Positions 41,601-50,690 of a stretch of 64,000 bases of DNA are shown here, piece after piece. Location of the stretch: the NCBI RefSeq assembly GCF_041296385.1, contig NC_091034.1, positions 1,810,807-1,874,806 on the forward strand, read 5' to 3'. A model generated the notes under the pieces. That model did no database searches. It was not told where the DNA came from and worked only from the letters and a program-made list of their open reading frames with translations. The translations under genes were made by a program, and so were the position numbers. Each line of letters begins with the position of its first letter. Within the stretch, counting starts at the first letter, position 1. Source of the DNA: Aphelocoma coerulescens (taxonomy: Eukaryota > Chordata > Aves > Passeriformes > Corvidae).

Positions 41601-44600
41601 AGGAATGTAACTGGTTCCCCAAAGCCTGACCACTGGGAGTGCCCAGGGATCAGCTCCGTGGGCACCATCACCGCCTCTCTGGGTCCAGTTCTGGGGGAAG
41701 GGTTGGCACAGAGGAGTCAAAGCCCAGCAGACGGTGCAGGGCTGGGAGCCTTGAGCAAAAAGCTGACCAAGCAAAGGGCCTCCAGTCTAGAATAAGGTGA
41801 AGCTTGTGACCTTGTTGCCACAATTTTCCCTGGACTGACGTAAGCAGCCTCTGGAACAGGGTGATGGTTTGTAGCCAATAAACTGAGTGAGGCTCAGGGA
41901 GACGGGGGTGTGACTCAGGTCCCGTCCCATCTGCCCAATATCACCTGTGGCACCTTGTATCAAACCACCCCAAATAAATCCGGCCTAAGTAAGTACACAC
42001 GTGCATTTCAAAAGTCACAGATGCACATAGGTAAGCAGGTGATAAACTGGAACAACTGTTTTAATGGCATCTGTGCCAGTTAGCACTCCCAAATTCTCCA
42101 GTTTAGGCTGTGCACATACTGCACATGCAGGCAGCTGGAATTCAACCAGCAGTGACTAGATTAGTTCACAACTGGTTTGTTTTTCTCCCTAAGCAGCAGT
42201 TGTTATACTGCAGCCTTATTGAAGTCGGTGTTTTGAATCTCCCTGAAAACTCTATGACAAAACAACCATCCATATGATTGAGAAGCCCTACAAAGGAAGG
42301 GAATCTTTTCCAAACTTTTTCTGAGTTGATGCAAGTTCAAAACCCATTTCCCTAACAACAGATAGCCCCAAATCCACATTGCAGTGAATGTGTGTAGGAA
42401 ACCACCGGAAAATGAGCATTCTAAGTATGCTGAGAGCAAAAAACATATTCATAATAAACATTTTCTGTGTTTTATCACCTATCACCACTTCTATACCTCT
42501 TTTATTGCATTGCCTTCCCATACCACACCCACAGCCTGCTATGACTACTGTCTTTAAAGGATTCAGTTACCACCATCTGCCTGTGTTAGTCATCTGCAAT
42601 GAACACAAAGCTAACAATCCATAATCCTCACATGCTCATTGAATTAATGGTGAGCTCACATCTAATCTCCTGACTTCATGGAGCATGCCTTCAGCTCCTT
42701 TGAGATGAAGGGCCTTCAAAAATGCAGCATTAGTGCCAGCAAGGCCCTGCCACAGAACACGGCAAGCAATTAAAGCAGATACTTAATAAACAGTAAATAT
42801 TGCGTCAGCTGCAGCTGAATACAAAGGAGCACAAGCACCACAAAGCAAAAGATCAATAAATCATAAAGCTTTGCCCTGTAGCTTGTTTATTTTCAGGTAA
42901 GAAGGAAAAGCTGATCTCAGCTTATCACCCATGTTTCCCCAACACCAGTGTTTTTTTCAAGACACACCTCTGCTGCCTTGCTCTACTAAAGTCTTTCATT
43001 CTGTCCTTCCTCAGACAAAATCAATCACCTTGCCCATGCAGATGACTGTGCAAGGGATTGATGTGGTAGCATTAGACTGATAGTTATTCCTCATCTTTGC
43101 TTTCAACTGATCAAAGTTGTCTATGGTTTCTGTATTCCACCCAAATCCAGGGCATATCCTCAGTTTCCTGGGTCAGAGCAAAATCCTGCGTGCTCCCGCT
43201 GATCCAGAGCCACTTTTGTAAAAGCACATGGAGCCCTTATGCAGCGTAAGCTCGGAGCAAGCAGAAGCTAAATTTCACCCTTAATAAACTCAGCAGCAAT
43301 GCAGGAAAACCTGCCTCAATGTAGAGAATCCACCCTGAGGCAGAGAGACTGAGGGCAACAATGCAGGAAGCACATCAAGGCAGAAAGAATGAGTGTGGAT
43401 GTATTGAATTTGAGGAAACAGCATCCAAAGAGCCATTTTTAGTTTAGAAGATCTTCTCTAAATTATTAATTAAGCTTAAGATCTCTGTTGCTGTCCTTGT
43501 ATTGTTGTAGGACCTTGGGCATTGGAACATTCAGAGGTTTGGAGCAGATCCTCTGAGGCAGTTCTTGGACTGACAGGAGACAGAAAAAGGTGGCTGAGGA
43601 AATGGGAGCTGGTCATGGTGACCAAAGAAGTTCACTGCTCTCTTATCTCCCCTTACACAGCCGAGTTCTCACATCTGCTGCTCTGCTGGGCCATTGCTCA
43701 AGGTGAGTGTGTGATAACCCTTAATCAATCAATACAGAGCACTGGCTGCATGCAGGGTGTCTGGCACAGGGTGACACAGCACAGGGTGACAGTGCCCACA
43801 TTCTGTGTGGCACCAGCAGCAGCCTAATGCTCTCTTCACCCAAAATGGCATAACAGGGAGTTGGATGAACAGAGATCTTCCCCAGAAAAAGCAAATGCTG
43901 CCAAAATGCTTCACCTCTTTTATCTTTCCATCAGCTTTTACAGCAGAACATTATGGAGCAGTCCCAGTTTCACTTTATCAGTGAAAGAAAATAAAGCCAC
44001 AATAGCTTCCTTCTGGTCAAAGCTTACTCTGGGAAAATGACTTTGGAAATTGTGCTCCTTGGAGCATGTATGTGGAGGTGGTTTGTATTACATATACAGT
44101 GAAGGGGCTTTTAAACAAGTGAAAATCACGTCTACTGTGTTCAGGGTGTCACTAAAATCTGTACAACACATGTATGAATGAAAACCATTGCAGTAACACA
44201 AAGTAAAAACTTTGTCAGTTCTCTGTTCTGTAGAGCAAAACCATCAAAGTCACAACTCAGCAGACAGTGGCCGTGCCTCATGTTCATGATTTCCATGAGC
44301 TCTTTATGGATAGACTGCCTGTCCCCCCCCAGCTGCTTATAAATAGATGCCTATCAGAAATATTGATTTTATTTCCCTGACTGCACAAACAGCACTTCAG
44401 CTGCAAACAGACACGACAAACCTCTTTTGCAAAGCAAACAAGGATGAGGGGAGCACATGGACTTACCTGGGTAATGAGAAGTGGATTTTCTTTCAAGACA
44501 GGATCTTTCAGCAAAATTTCAGTGAAAGTTTCTGTGCCCTCCCCTCCTAAGCCATCAGCAAAGGCTGTCATGGCAGGTAAGACAGCATCAGGCAGGTCCA

Positions 44601-45190
44601 GCCACTTCACAAAGCCCTTGATGAATTCTGTCCTGAAAGAGCTGTAAGGCAACAGAAGCAGTTAAGGTTTCACAACTGGGTATTGCAAGGCTCCACAACT
44701 GCGTATTTTTGGAAGCTTTGAGCAGTCCTTGGTTTCAAACATTGGGTCACACAAAAATCAAAGCATCAGGAGTCAGCAGAAGGTGAATTGCTAAACCAAC
44801 TGGCTAAATAAACAAGGAAACAATCTGAATGGGGCTAGACCTTGCTTCAGAACATGCTTTGATGTCTGCAGTGTTAATGGATGTGTTTTGTGCTCAATTG
44901 TAAAAGTCTTACAGGTGCAAGAGAGAAAGGAGCTTCCACTCTCCCAGCTTCAGAAGACCCCACACAGAGTCTGAATCCACCTGCCCTGCCCAGCCCTCGC
45001 TCCACTTGTACCTTTGCTCGTTTTCAGGGAACAGCCAGGCGAGGGATATCCCACAAAGTGCCGCGTACGCGAATCTCCCCGGTTCACCCAGCTGCCGGCC
45101 CAGGAGCACACACGGCTCCTTCTCCCCGCCATGTTCAGCCTCCTTGTGCTGTTCCAAAGCCCAGCCTTGCCACTTCTCTTCCACAGCCAT
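11656..45190 (-). CDS. TMCO4: TMCO4, transmembrane and coiled-coil domain protein 4 (DUF726 hydrolase fold), 13 coding exons
   Basis: Coding exons in transcript order: 45190-45012, 44641-44467, 40575-40548, 38688-38556, 34897-34800, 34280-34137, 33648-33529, 32197-32033, 31555-31419, 29924-29840, 26224-26107, 23252-23135 and 11979-11656. All junctions are GT-AG and keep phase, giving 607 residues (human about 634). Residues 1-170 are helical, with [10 protein letters not shown] in exon 1. Exon 5 is Lys/Arg/Glu-rich and coiled-coil-like ([13 protein letters not shown]). It leads into long Gly/Ala-rich membrane segments in exons 5-6 ([20 protein letters not shown]). Exons 7-12 carry the DUF726 alpha/beta-hydrolase region with nucleophile elbow GFSLG (402-406, Ser404 candidate). 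The last 90 residues are low-complexity and variable. The ATG at 45190 opens MAVEEKW and lies six bases after an acceptor, so a 5' UTR exon must lie further right. The true substrate is unknown to me. Confidence 0.95.
12112..12262 (-). mobile_element. CR1 LINE 3' end
   Basis: Reverse-oriented CR1 tail: an AATCACAGAATC start, AAGGTTGGAAAAGATG, ATCATCAAGTCCATC, then CTAAGCCATGTCCCCAAGTG and the ACTTCCAGGGGTGGTGATTCC block. The copy is diverged and truncated, inside TMCO4 intron 12. Confidence 0.85.
13183..13329 (+). mobile_element. CR1 LINE 3' end, truncated
   Basis: Plus-oriented CR1 tail with CCCCATCCCTGGCAGCGTCC, GGATGGGGCTTGGAGCAACC and AGGTCCCTCCCAGCCCAAAC, ending in a decayed GGATTCATGG. 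Confidence 0.85.
14914..14963 (+). repeat. 14-bp tandem repeat with CRE-like TGACGT/GACGTCA motifs
   Basis: Three and a half units of 14 bases: GTCACAACACTGAT, GTCACAACACTGAC, GTTACAACACGGAC, GTCACAGG. Unit junctions create TGATGTCA, TGACGTTA and GGACGTCA, which resemble cAMP-response elements (TGACGTCA). It sits deep in TMCO4 intron 12, with no promoter evidence nearby. Confidence 0.75.
15999..16390 (-). mobile_element. CR1 LINE 3' end, about 390 bases
   Basis: Reverse CR1 tail running from AGAATCCCAGGATGG through ATGGGCAGGGACACCTTCCA, GCCCCATCCAACCTGGCC, GGGCACCCTGTGCC and the CTCCAGGATGAACAATCCCA block. It is well preserved compared with other copies in the window. Confidence 0.9.
20218..20474 (+). 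mobile_element. CR1 LINE 3' end
   Basis: Plus-oriented CR1 tail: AGGAAATAGCCTCAGTCTATGC, TTGGATATTAGGGAAAATTTC, TCCTTGGAGGGATTTAAAAG, TGGATGTGGCACTCGGGG, GACTGGACTCAGTGGTCTC and a final CCATGATTCTATGATCC. It appears to be a different subfamily from the GGGCAGGGACACC-type copies. Confidence 0.88.
23253..26106 (-). other. TMCO4: TMCO4 intron 11
   Basis: Contains one CR1 tail just next to exon 12 (23306-23456), a short TG microsatellite near 24672-24687 and a 144-codon minus-strand open frame at 25269-25703 of uncertain origin. Otherwise nothing recognised. Confidence 0.8.
23306..23456 (-). mobile_element. CR1 LINE 3' end, truncated
   Basis: Reverse CR1 tail with AGAAGGGACCTTAAAGCTCATC, ATGGGCAGGGGCACCTTCTA and GCCCCATCCAACCTGACC. 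It starts only about 50 bases from TMCO4 exon 12. Confidence 0.87.
26225..29839 (-). other. TMCO4: TMCO4 intron 10
   Basis: AT-rich intron without recognised repeats. Blocks at about 27260-27800 and 29160-29480 are dense in AATTA/TTAAT-type words and look like candidate conserved non-coding DNA. No coding content recognised. Confidence 0.75.
29925..31418 (-). other. TMCO4: TMCO4 intron 9
   Basis: No repeat or gene recognised. An internal TTTATT at 30648-30653 is not interpreted as a gene end. Confidence 0.75.
31556..33528 (-). other. TMCO4: TMCO4 introns 7 and 8 (around exon 8)
   Basis: Intron 8 is 31556-32032 and intron 7 is 32198-33528, with exon 8 (32033-32197) between them. Intronic sequence shows no recognised repeat. 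Near 33440-33480 there is a 17-bp duplication (GGGACACAGCCTGAAG twice) directly after exon 7 in transcript order. Confidence 0.75.
33649..34799 (-). other. TMCO4: TMCO4 introns 5 and 6 (around exon 6)
   Basis: Intron 6 is 33649-34136 and intron 5 is 34281-34799. Exon 6 between them codes for the Gly/Ala-rich membrane segment. Nothing else recognised. Confidence 0.75.
34898..38555 (-). other. TMCO4: TMCO4 intron 4
   Basis: Contains an A-run near 35190-35205, an ATA/TAA-rich patch near 35403-35424 and a CR1 tail at 36106-36366. No other gene recognised. Confidence 0.75.
36106..36366 (-). mobile_element. CR1 LINE 3' end
   Basis: Reverse CR1 tail from AGAATCATGGAATCATCG through TTGGAAAAGATCTCCAGG, CATCGAGTCCAACC, CACCTCCAGGGATGGGCACT, TTCCATGAAGAAACTCCTCC and CAGCTTGAGGCCGTTTCC. 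It is complete for the common 260-base tail. Confidence 0.9.
38689..40547 (-). other. TMCO4: TMCO4 intron 3
   Basis: Intron between the 28-nt micro-exon and exon 4. No recognised repeat. A few homopolymer tracts are present (for example T-runs near 40156-40175). Confidence 0.75.
40548..40575 (-). CDS. TMCO4: TMCO4 micro-exon (coding exon 3, 28 nt)
   Basis: This tiny exon codes for DLLSFSLRD plus the first base of a Gly codon. It joins ...LLITQ of exon 2 to GYYDARARV of exon 4, matching human ITQDLLSFSLKDGHYDAR. The acceptor is CCCTTAG and the donor is G/GTAAG on the minus strand. A run of about 17 T on the minus strand directly before the acceptor gives an unusually strong polypyrimidine tract, which may compensate for the short exon. 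Leaving it out would shift the frame, because 28 is not a multiple of three. Confidence 0.9.
40576..44466 (-). other. TMCO4: TMCO4 intron 2
   Basis: 3.9-kb AT-rich intron. It begins with the long pyrimidine tract before the micro-exon. No recognised transposon or gene. Confidence 0.75.
44642..45011 (-). other. TMCO4: TMCO4 intron 1 (between coding exons 1 and 2)
   Basis: 370-base intron with donor CAAAG/GTACAAG and acceptor CCTTACAG. Nothing else recognised. Confidence 0.8.
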
Positions 45191-45196
45191 TTTCAC

Positions 45197-47730
45197 CTGC
45201 AAGTTCAAGGAGGAAAAAGCAGCAGAAAAAAAACCAACAGCAAACAGTTGGAAACCAGGAAGTGAGGAGACAAATTGTCTTTGTTTTTACTGCCACACTT
45301 GCTGCTGGAATTAAGACAAGGAATTAAGACAAGGAATTAAGACAAGGTCCAGCTTGTCTATTGCCCCCAACACACTGGTGTGACCAAAGAAGACACAGGA
45401 CCAGGACATGGATGAACAGTTCACCAATTCTCAAAAGTTAAATCTTTCAACCTGGGAAAGGAGAAGTCGAGATGCAAAAGGACTGGGCCTCCTTCATTCA
45501 GTCCCACATTTACTGCAAAAATAACATGAAAATAAAAGCTCTGCACCTGGTGCAGGGACCAGTACGGATGCCTGGGAAATATTTTTTCCTCTCTCATCCT
45601 CAGCCCAAGTTGCTCCTGTTTGTTTTGCTGATGGCATTAGGAAAGCTGAGTCCAGCTGCAGCCTCTGAGAAGGACTTTGATGTGCCCCATGGTCATTGCT
45701 GTGCTTTGCTTGTAATATTCCTCCTCTACACAACCTGACACTGCTTTTTCCCTAAAAATAAGATCCCCGCGCCACATGGATCTTGAGCTGGGCCAAGATA
45801 TTACTTTTTAGAGTGTAGATGTGCACACTTCCAAGTGAAGGGCTTCCAGCTGCTCGCATGATGGTGCCAGCAGCAAATTGAGACCTCAGACAGAGGTGAC
45901 AATGGCTCATTTCAAATTCAGCCTGGGTAACAACCTGCTCCAGAGCTCACTTCCATCAGCTGGAATTTCTGCTCTTTTCCTTAAGATTCAATTGGTTTAT
46001 AAGGGGCTCAAGTCACCCATTTTATTTTATAGTTCAAATTAAAATGTTTCCTTTCTTCCACACCCTGGCTAAATAGGAATTAGGAGCCCATGACACTACA
46101 AGTGACTCCTAGGCGATGCAGACACCATTTATGGATAGTTTTAGAGCCCTTAAATAAAGAAGTGCAATAGAAGCCGCTCTTTTAAAAGTGATTTTATTAT
46201 CTGCATGCCATCTGTCATAGTCCTCCAGGAAAGGTGTCTGTCCTGCCTTCCCACTCAGAAACCCTAAATATCCAAACTTCCAGACCAATTTTCCCAGGAA
46301 TAATCTAATGCTAAAGTTTCAGTAATTTCACTATTATTTGTCATGTCTGCTCACCTCTGGACACATTATGGGAGACAGCCCTGAAAATAAAACCCCCTTC
46401 CCTGACAGATTTGTTGATTTCTTAACTTGGGCTAATATGAAAAATGAAACAGCTAAAAAAAATCCATGAGCAATACAACTGTTTATCCTAATTTCCTAAT
46501 AACATAAAATATGGAGCAATAATGAAGCATCACCACAGTGGTGCCTGGCATGCAACAAATGATTCAGAGTGCTGAGCAGCTAAAATACCCATAGAAAGTT
46601 TCTGGAAGACTTTGCTCTGAAGATGCTCAGATCAATGTACTTTCCTCTACACAAGTATCTTTTCCCTGATAGGAAAAAATGGGCTTGGGATTTTCAGACA
46701 TGCAGTGTTAAAAAAGGGCAACACATGATTCACTGAAGAAAATTTGGGCCAAGAAGTTTTGCTACAAATCCAAGACGCGGGAATTGAGAGTTAAAAACAT
46801 ATTCCAAAAGTTATTTATTCCAAAAGTTTTTAAGTCTTGTGGCAATGGAATTCTCATCTCTGCCTCGAACAGTGTGGTTCAGCATCAACAGCACTGCCAT
46901 AATCTGAACTGTCACTTGAAAGAGAATTTTTTATCACTTCCAGTTCTCATTTTTCACACAAAGCCCTTTGTTTTCTTGAGAGATGATGTATTTTATACAG
47001 CAGCTCCCACAATCCTGTTTGGAAAGCAGAAAGATAATTCCTTTGGGGATCTAAAGCTGTACGATACACGTGTTCCCTGCAGCTGAAAGAGGAAACAAGA
47101 GACATGGCAGCATCATGTTTGTCCTAAACTATGACAAAAGCAACCAAACCATCATCTCCACAACCCCCAAAAGTTAATGAGGCATCTCATTAACTTCAGA
47201 GAAGCGGTTGTAGATAATTATTCAGATGGGGCTGGCCAAAAAGTCCTGTGTAAGGCACAGCAGGGACAGCACAGCCCAATTGTGGTTACGCATCACACAC
47301 AACGCTGTGACTGAGGAAATATTTGGGCAGAAGAGATTTTTTGGGGACCTGCACATGGCTCCAGAGGTGCTGGGAGCAGAGCACCACAGCCTCTGCTTTT
47401 AATTCGTAGATATGAGCTATGAACACAGAATGCTGTTAGTTCAGTGCTGTCTCAATGCAAATACACATGAATACGATATGGATGGGCCACAGGGATCAGA
47501 GCGTGAGGGGATAGGGCCATGGAGAAGCCCAAAGCTTAAGCAGTTGGAAAAGTGAGCGTGTTTAATTCAGTTAATCTTAAGGTTTGCACAGCAGCGGCTG
47601 AGATGTCCTCAACAGGAAAGTGGGCAAAGCTGCGGAGAGGGAAGAGCACATTAAGAAGCATGAAGGCATCACCTCAGCTGAGGAAGCTGTGAGGGCGGAC
47701 ACCGTCACAGCCACCCGTGTTCGCTTTTAC
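45197..47730 (-). other. TMCO4: TMCO4 5' intron or upstream region
   Basis: Begins at the acceptor (TTGCAG) six bases before the TMCO4 ATG, so it is read as an intron between a 5' UTR exon and coding exon 1. It holds a 13-bp triplicate at 45307-45345. No other repeat or gene recognised. Confidence 0.6.
45307..45345 (+). repeat. 13-bp tandem repeat, three exact copies
   Basis: GGAATTAAGACAA occurs three times head to tail with no mismatch. Exact copies suggest a recent expansion. It lies about 110 bases upstream of TMCO4 coding exon 1. Confidence 0.85.
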
Positions 47731-47779
47731 CACAAGTTTTTCACGTCTGAAGTCTCTGCTGATCCAGCACAGGCACTTA

Positions 47780-48120
47780 TTCAAGGAAAGCGGCGCTTCT
47801 AGCCACGCTGAGGGGAAGAAGCAGCGCCCAGAGGAAGGGAGCGGCCTGAGGGGAGGGTCCCGCCCGCTCGCCCCTCAGCCCGCGACGCTGCCCCCGCCCA
47901 GCCGTCTCCCACCCCCCGGCCCGGCCCCGACCTGCCGCCGGCCCGGCCGAGCACCGGGAACCGAGCACCGCGAACGGAGCACCGCGAACGGAGCACCGCG
48001 AACCGGGAACCGAGCACCGCCGCCGGCACCCGCCCCTTCCTGCCCGGCCCGGCCTTCCCGCCGGCACTGCGCCATCGGCGCAGCCAAGTGCGTAGGGAGG
48101 GTGGGAGCTGGGCTGGGCTG
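47780..48120 (-). promoter_or_regulatory. TMCO4: CpG island, candidate TMCO4 promoter and 5' UTR exon
   Basis: Very GC- and CpG-rich block upstream of TMCO4 with no coding homology. A possible 5' UTR exon donor on the minus strand (CTTGTG/GTAAAAG) is near 47727. It contains short tandem units (GGAGCACCGCGAAC, about 47950-48022). The position between the first TMCO4 exon and RNF186, which is also on the minus strand, fits a TMCO4 promoter. The start site itself is not visible. Confidence 0.6.
47950..48022 (+). repeat. GC-rich 14-bp tandem repeat in CpG island
   Basis: Units of the form GGAGCACCGCGAAC repeat about five times with small changes (CGGGAACC variants). Expansion inside a promoter island could vary between individuals. 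Confidence 0.75.
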
Positions 48121-48418
48121 AGGGGATGGAGGGGACTGAGGGGACTTGAGGGGGCCGAGGGGATGATGAGGGCCGAGGGAACTTGAGGGGGCCGAAGGGA
48201 TGGTGAGAGCTGAGGGGATCACAGAATATTCTGAATTGGAAGGGTCGCACAGGGATTATCAAGTCCAACTCCTTAAGTGAATGGCCCTTAAGGGGATCAA
48301 ACCCACGATCTTGGTGTTGTCAGCACCGTGCTCCAACCAGCCGAACTGACCCCGGGATCATGGAGAGTGCTGAGGGGATGGCGAGGGATGAGGGGATGGT
48401 GAGGGATGAGGTCATGCT
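48110..48418 (+). repeat. G-rich minisatellite (GAGGGGAT family) split by a SINE
   Basis: Irregular units such as GAGGGGACT, GAGGGGGCCGAGGGGAT and GATGGTGAGGGATGAG run from 48110 to about 48217 and resume from 48355 to 48418 after the SINE. Frequent runs of four or five G give G-quadruplex potential. Confidence 0.75.
48219..48354 (-). mobile_element. TguSINE1-like SINE (tRNA-Ile head, CR1 tail)
   Basis: On the minus strand the head reads GTCAGTTCGGCTGGTTGGAG (A-box region), GGTGCTGACAACACCAAG (anticodon arm region) and GGGTTTGATCCCC (B box). This follows tRNA-Ile closely, including the terminal GGGCCA. The rest, GAGTTGGACTTGATAATCCC to CAGAATATTCTGTGAT, is a CR1-type 3' tail that would be recognised by CR1 reverse transcriptase. 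This head-tail combination is the passerine TguSINE1 family. Both ends abut GGGATCA on the plus strand, a possible short target duplication. Confidence 0.85.
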
Positions 48419-50250
48419 GCCTAGGCCCATTTCTCATTATAATTCCCTCTCTCTCAGGCCACAGTGTATTATTACCCAGTCACTATCCAAAATCAGGAGC
48501 TAGCCAGGTAAGGTAAGCAGGACACAGGACTTCAGAGCTGAAACTTTCTTAACAAAATGACCGGGATGAATTAAACCTGAGTACAAGCAAATCCTTTACA
48601 TTTTGGAATAAGTATATAATCCCATTAGCCTTTTCTCTGTAAATTTAATTGCTGCTTCAAAGTCTTGCATGGTTATTGAGCCTTATCTTACCAGACAGGA
48701 TCTGTTCAAGAGATACCAGGTTCCAGAGCCTCATGACAGCCACCAGCATCTGTGAACTCTTGAATCACCTGCGTGATAGTGGCTCTCAGGCTGAAAAACG
48801 TATCAGTGGAACTGCTGAAGGAAAACTTGGAAGGTGCTGCTCCATAACTGTATGGATCCATAGGGATTCTTTCAGAGGGCCAATCTCTCCCTGGAAAGCA
48901 CACTTCTGTATGCTGCCCTTTCCTGATGGCCTTTTTTTTGGCTCTGTAGAAAGTGGTCTAATAAAACAACTCTTTTGTAAGGGCAGGATGAAAGATAATA
49001 ACAGATTTTACTGATTATGTTCATTCTGTTTTAATTTCTTCACACCCGTGTGCTGAAAACACACATGGGCTGGCAGGATCCCTTGTGAGTGATCTGTTCA
49101 GGCCAATACTTGTTAGAAACCTTTACAGTACCAGTCACCCACTGGTGTTGGTGAAGAGAACTTGGCAAGGATTCACAGACTCATCCATCTGTGAGCTGAA
49201 AGACTTGCCTAGGGTTTCTGAAACTATTTTCAGTGCAACTAAATATCTAGTCCAGTCTTTATATTTGGGAAAATATAGTATGTGGGTTTAAAACTACCTT
49301 CTTTTTCCCAGCTGGAAAGCTTTTTTCTGGTTGGCTATTAGCAAATGTCATATGTATTCTGCAGTAAGTCCATTGCTGTCCAAAGAGATGAGAAAACCCA
49401 AAGGATTTATTTGCCCTGAAAGCTCCCGTTCCTGGCAGAAAACAAACCTGTGTTTTCCAGGACTTTAGGAGCACAAGAGCTCCTACCCTCTTAGTCTAAT
49501 CTGTTTTATCTGCTGTGAGACACTCTGTATATTTATATACTGAACAACTGCAGGACATCAGTTTCCATTCTTATCAAACACAAATATTTACCTGATCCAA
49601 GGTCTCCTGAGATCCTTGACACTCTTAAACGTGCAGTTTAACTACAGAAATCCATTTTTTGGCCTCAATTTAATTTTAGTGCGGTTTCAGGGTATTTTCT
49701 TAGCAACAAAGTATTTTTTTAAATGAAAGAACATGCCAACAAATTACTGCTTAAACTCACCAATTCAGCTCTGCAGACTCCCTAATACACTTTCTCAGCT
49801 GCAATTCCTGCCAATAAGGAAGATGGGAATTGTTTTGACATTAATTGTCCATGAGGAATTGAAACAAAGAAGTCAATGAGCAATCAATATTATTTAAATT
49901 TAATGGAGACATTCCATTTTAAAATATCACATGGTGTGGCACAGCACTCGATGGATTTCTGTTTACCTCTGTGAGCATCTCCAAGGGCAATGTAAGGGGG
50001 GCCAGAAGAGAGGTGGTGCAGGTAGCCAGATAAAGGAATTCAGGTGAGAGGAACTATTTCTATGCTAAACAACGTGGGGAATTTGGAGGGTCATGAGTTT
50101 TTTGAGCCTTGCTCTTTGCAAGCCACAGACTCAAGATTAGGAATGTTGATTTTGCCTTTTCCTCTCCAGTTTTGTGTGTAACTTCAAAACTGACATCCCC
50201 TTTTCCCAGTCCCTTTCCCATCCCTGCAAGGGATTAAGGTGATCATCTGG
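48419..50250. other. TMCO4-RNF186 intergenic region
   Basis: Mostly AT-rich DNA without a recognised repeat. Open frames such as 48649-49014 plus have no recognisable domain. Confidence 0.6.
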
Positions 50251-50288
50251 GTTAAAACTGCTTTCTTCCAACTCCCAGATTTAGCAGC

Positions 50289-50294
50289 TTTATT
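50289..50294 (-). terminator. RNF186: Candidate RNF186 polyadenylation signal (distal)
   Basis: AATAAA on the minus strand about 400 bases after the RNF186 stop. A nearer AATAAA is at 50590-50595, about 95 bases after the stop. Either may be used. Confidence 0.4.
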
Positions 50295-50589
50295 TCCCAC
50301 ACTGTCCCAAGGAAAAGTGTCCATGTGTTCAGAGAGTGGGAAACAGCAACTGTGGGGTTTTCCAAGACATCACCTCCAGGGTGTTCCAGGTAACATCCTG
50401 TAGGGCTGATCAGGAGAGGACACAGACATGAACAAAATGGCAAAAGCAAACCAACACAATTACTAGTCTGGGATAAAAATTGTGTGGAAAACATATAAAT
50501 ATCAACATATAAATAGTTCATTTTGTTTGCAGTAATGAGATTTAACAACACTGTGCATTGGCATTGAGCCAGCTCAGCCAACTGTGGAA

Positions 50590-50595
50590 TTTATT
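50590..50595 (-). terminator. RNF186: Candidate RNF186 polyadenylation signal (proximal)
   Basis: AATAAA on the minus strand within 100 bases of the stop codon. This would give a very short 3' UTR. Confidence 0.35.
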
Positions 50596-50690
50596 CTGTG
50601 AGAGATTGTTTTTAAGTCCACAACTCACTGGTGTCCCCAGCGTGCATGCTGCCCCAGTTCCTTATCTCCGGGACAGACAGGTTAATTGTT

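Noticed and set aside
48219..48354. Possible functional tRNA-Ile gene
   Set aside because: The acceptor and anticodon arms are decayed and the sequence runs straight into a CR1 tail, so it is a SINE.
48649..49014. 121-codon plus-strand frame between TMCO4 and RNF186
   Set aside because: No recognisable domain or neighbouring splice signals, and nothing expected at this syntenic position.
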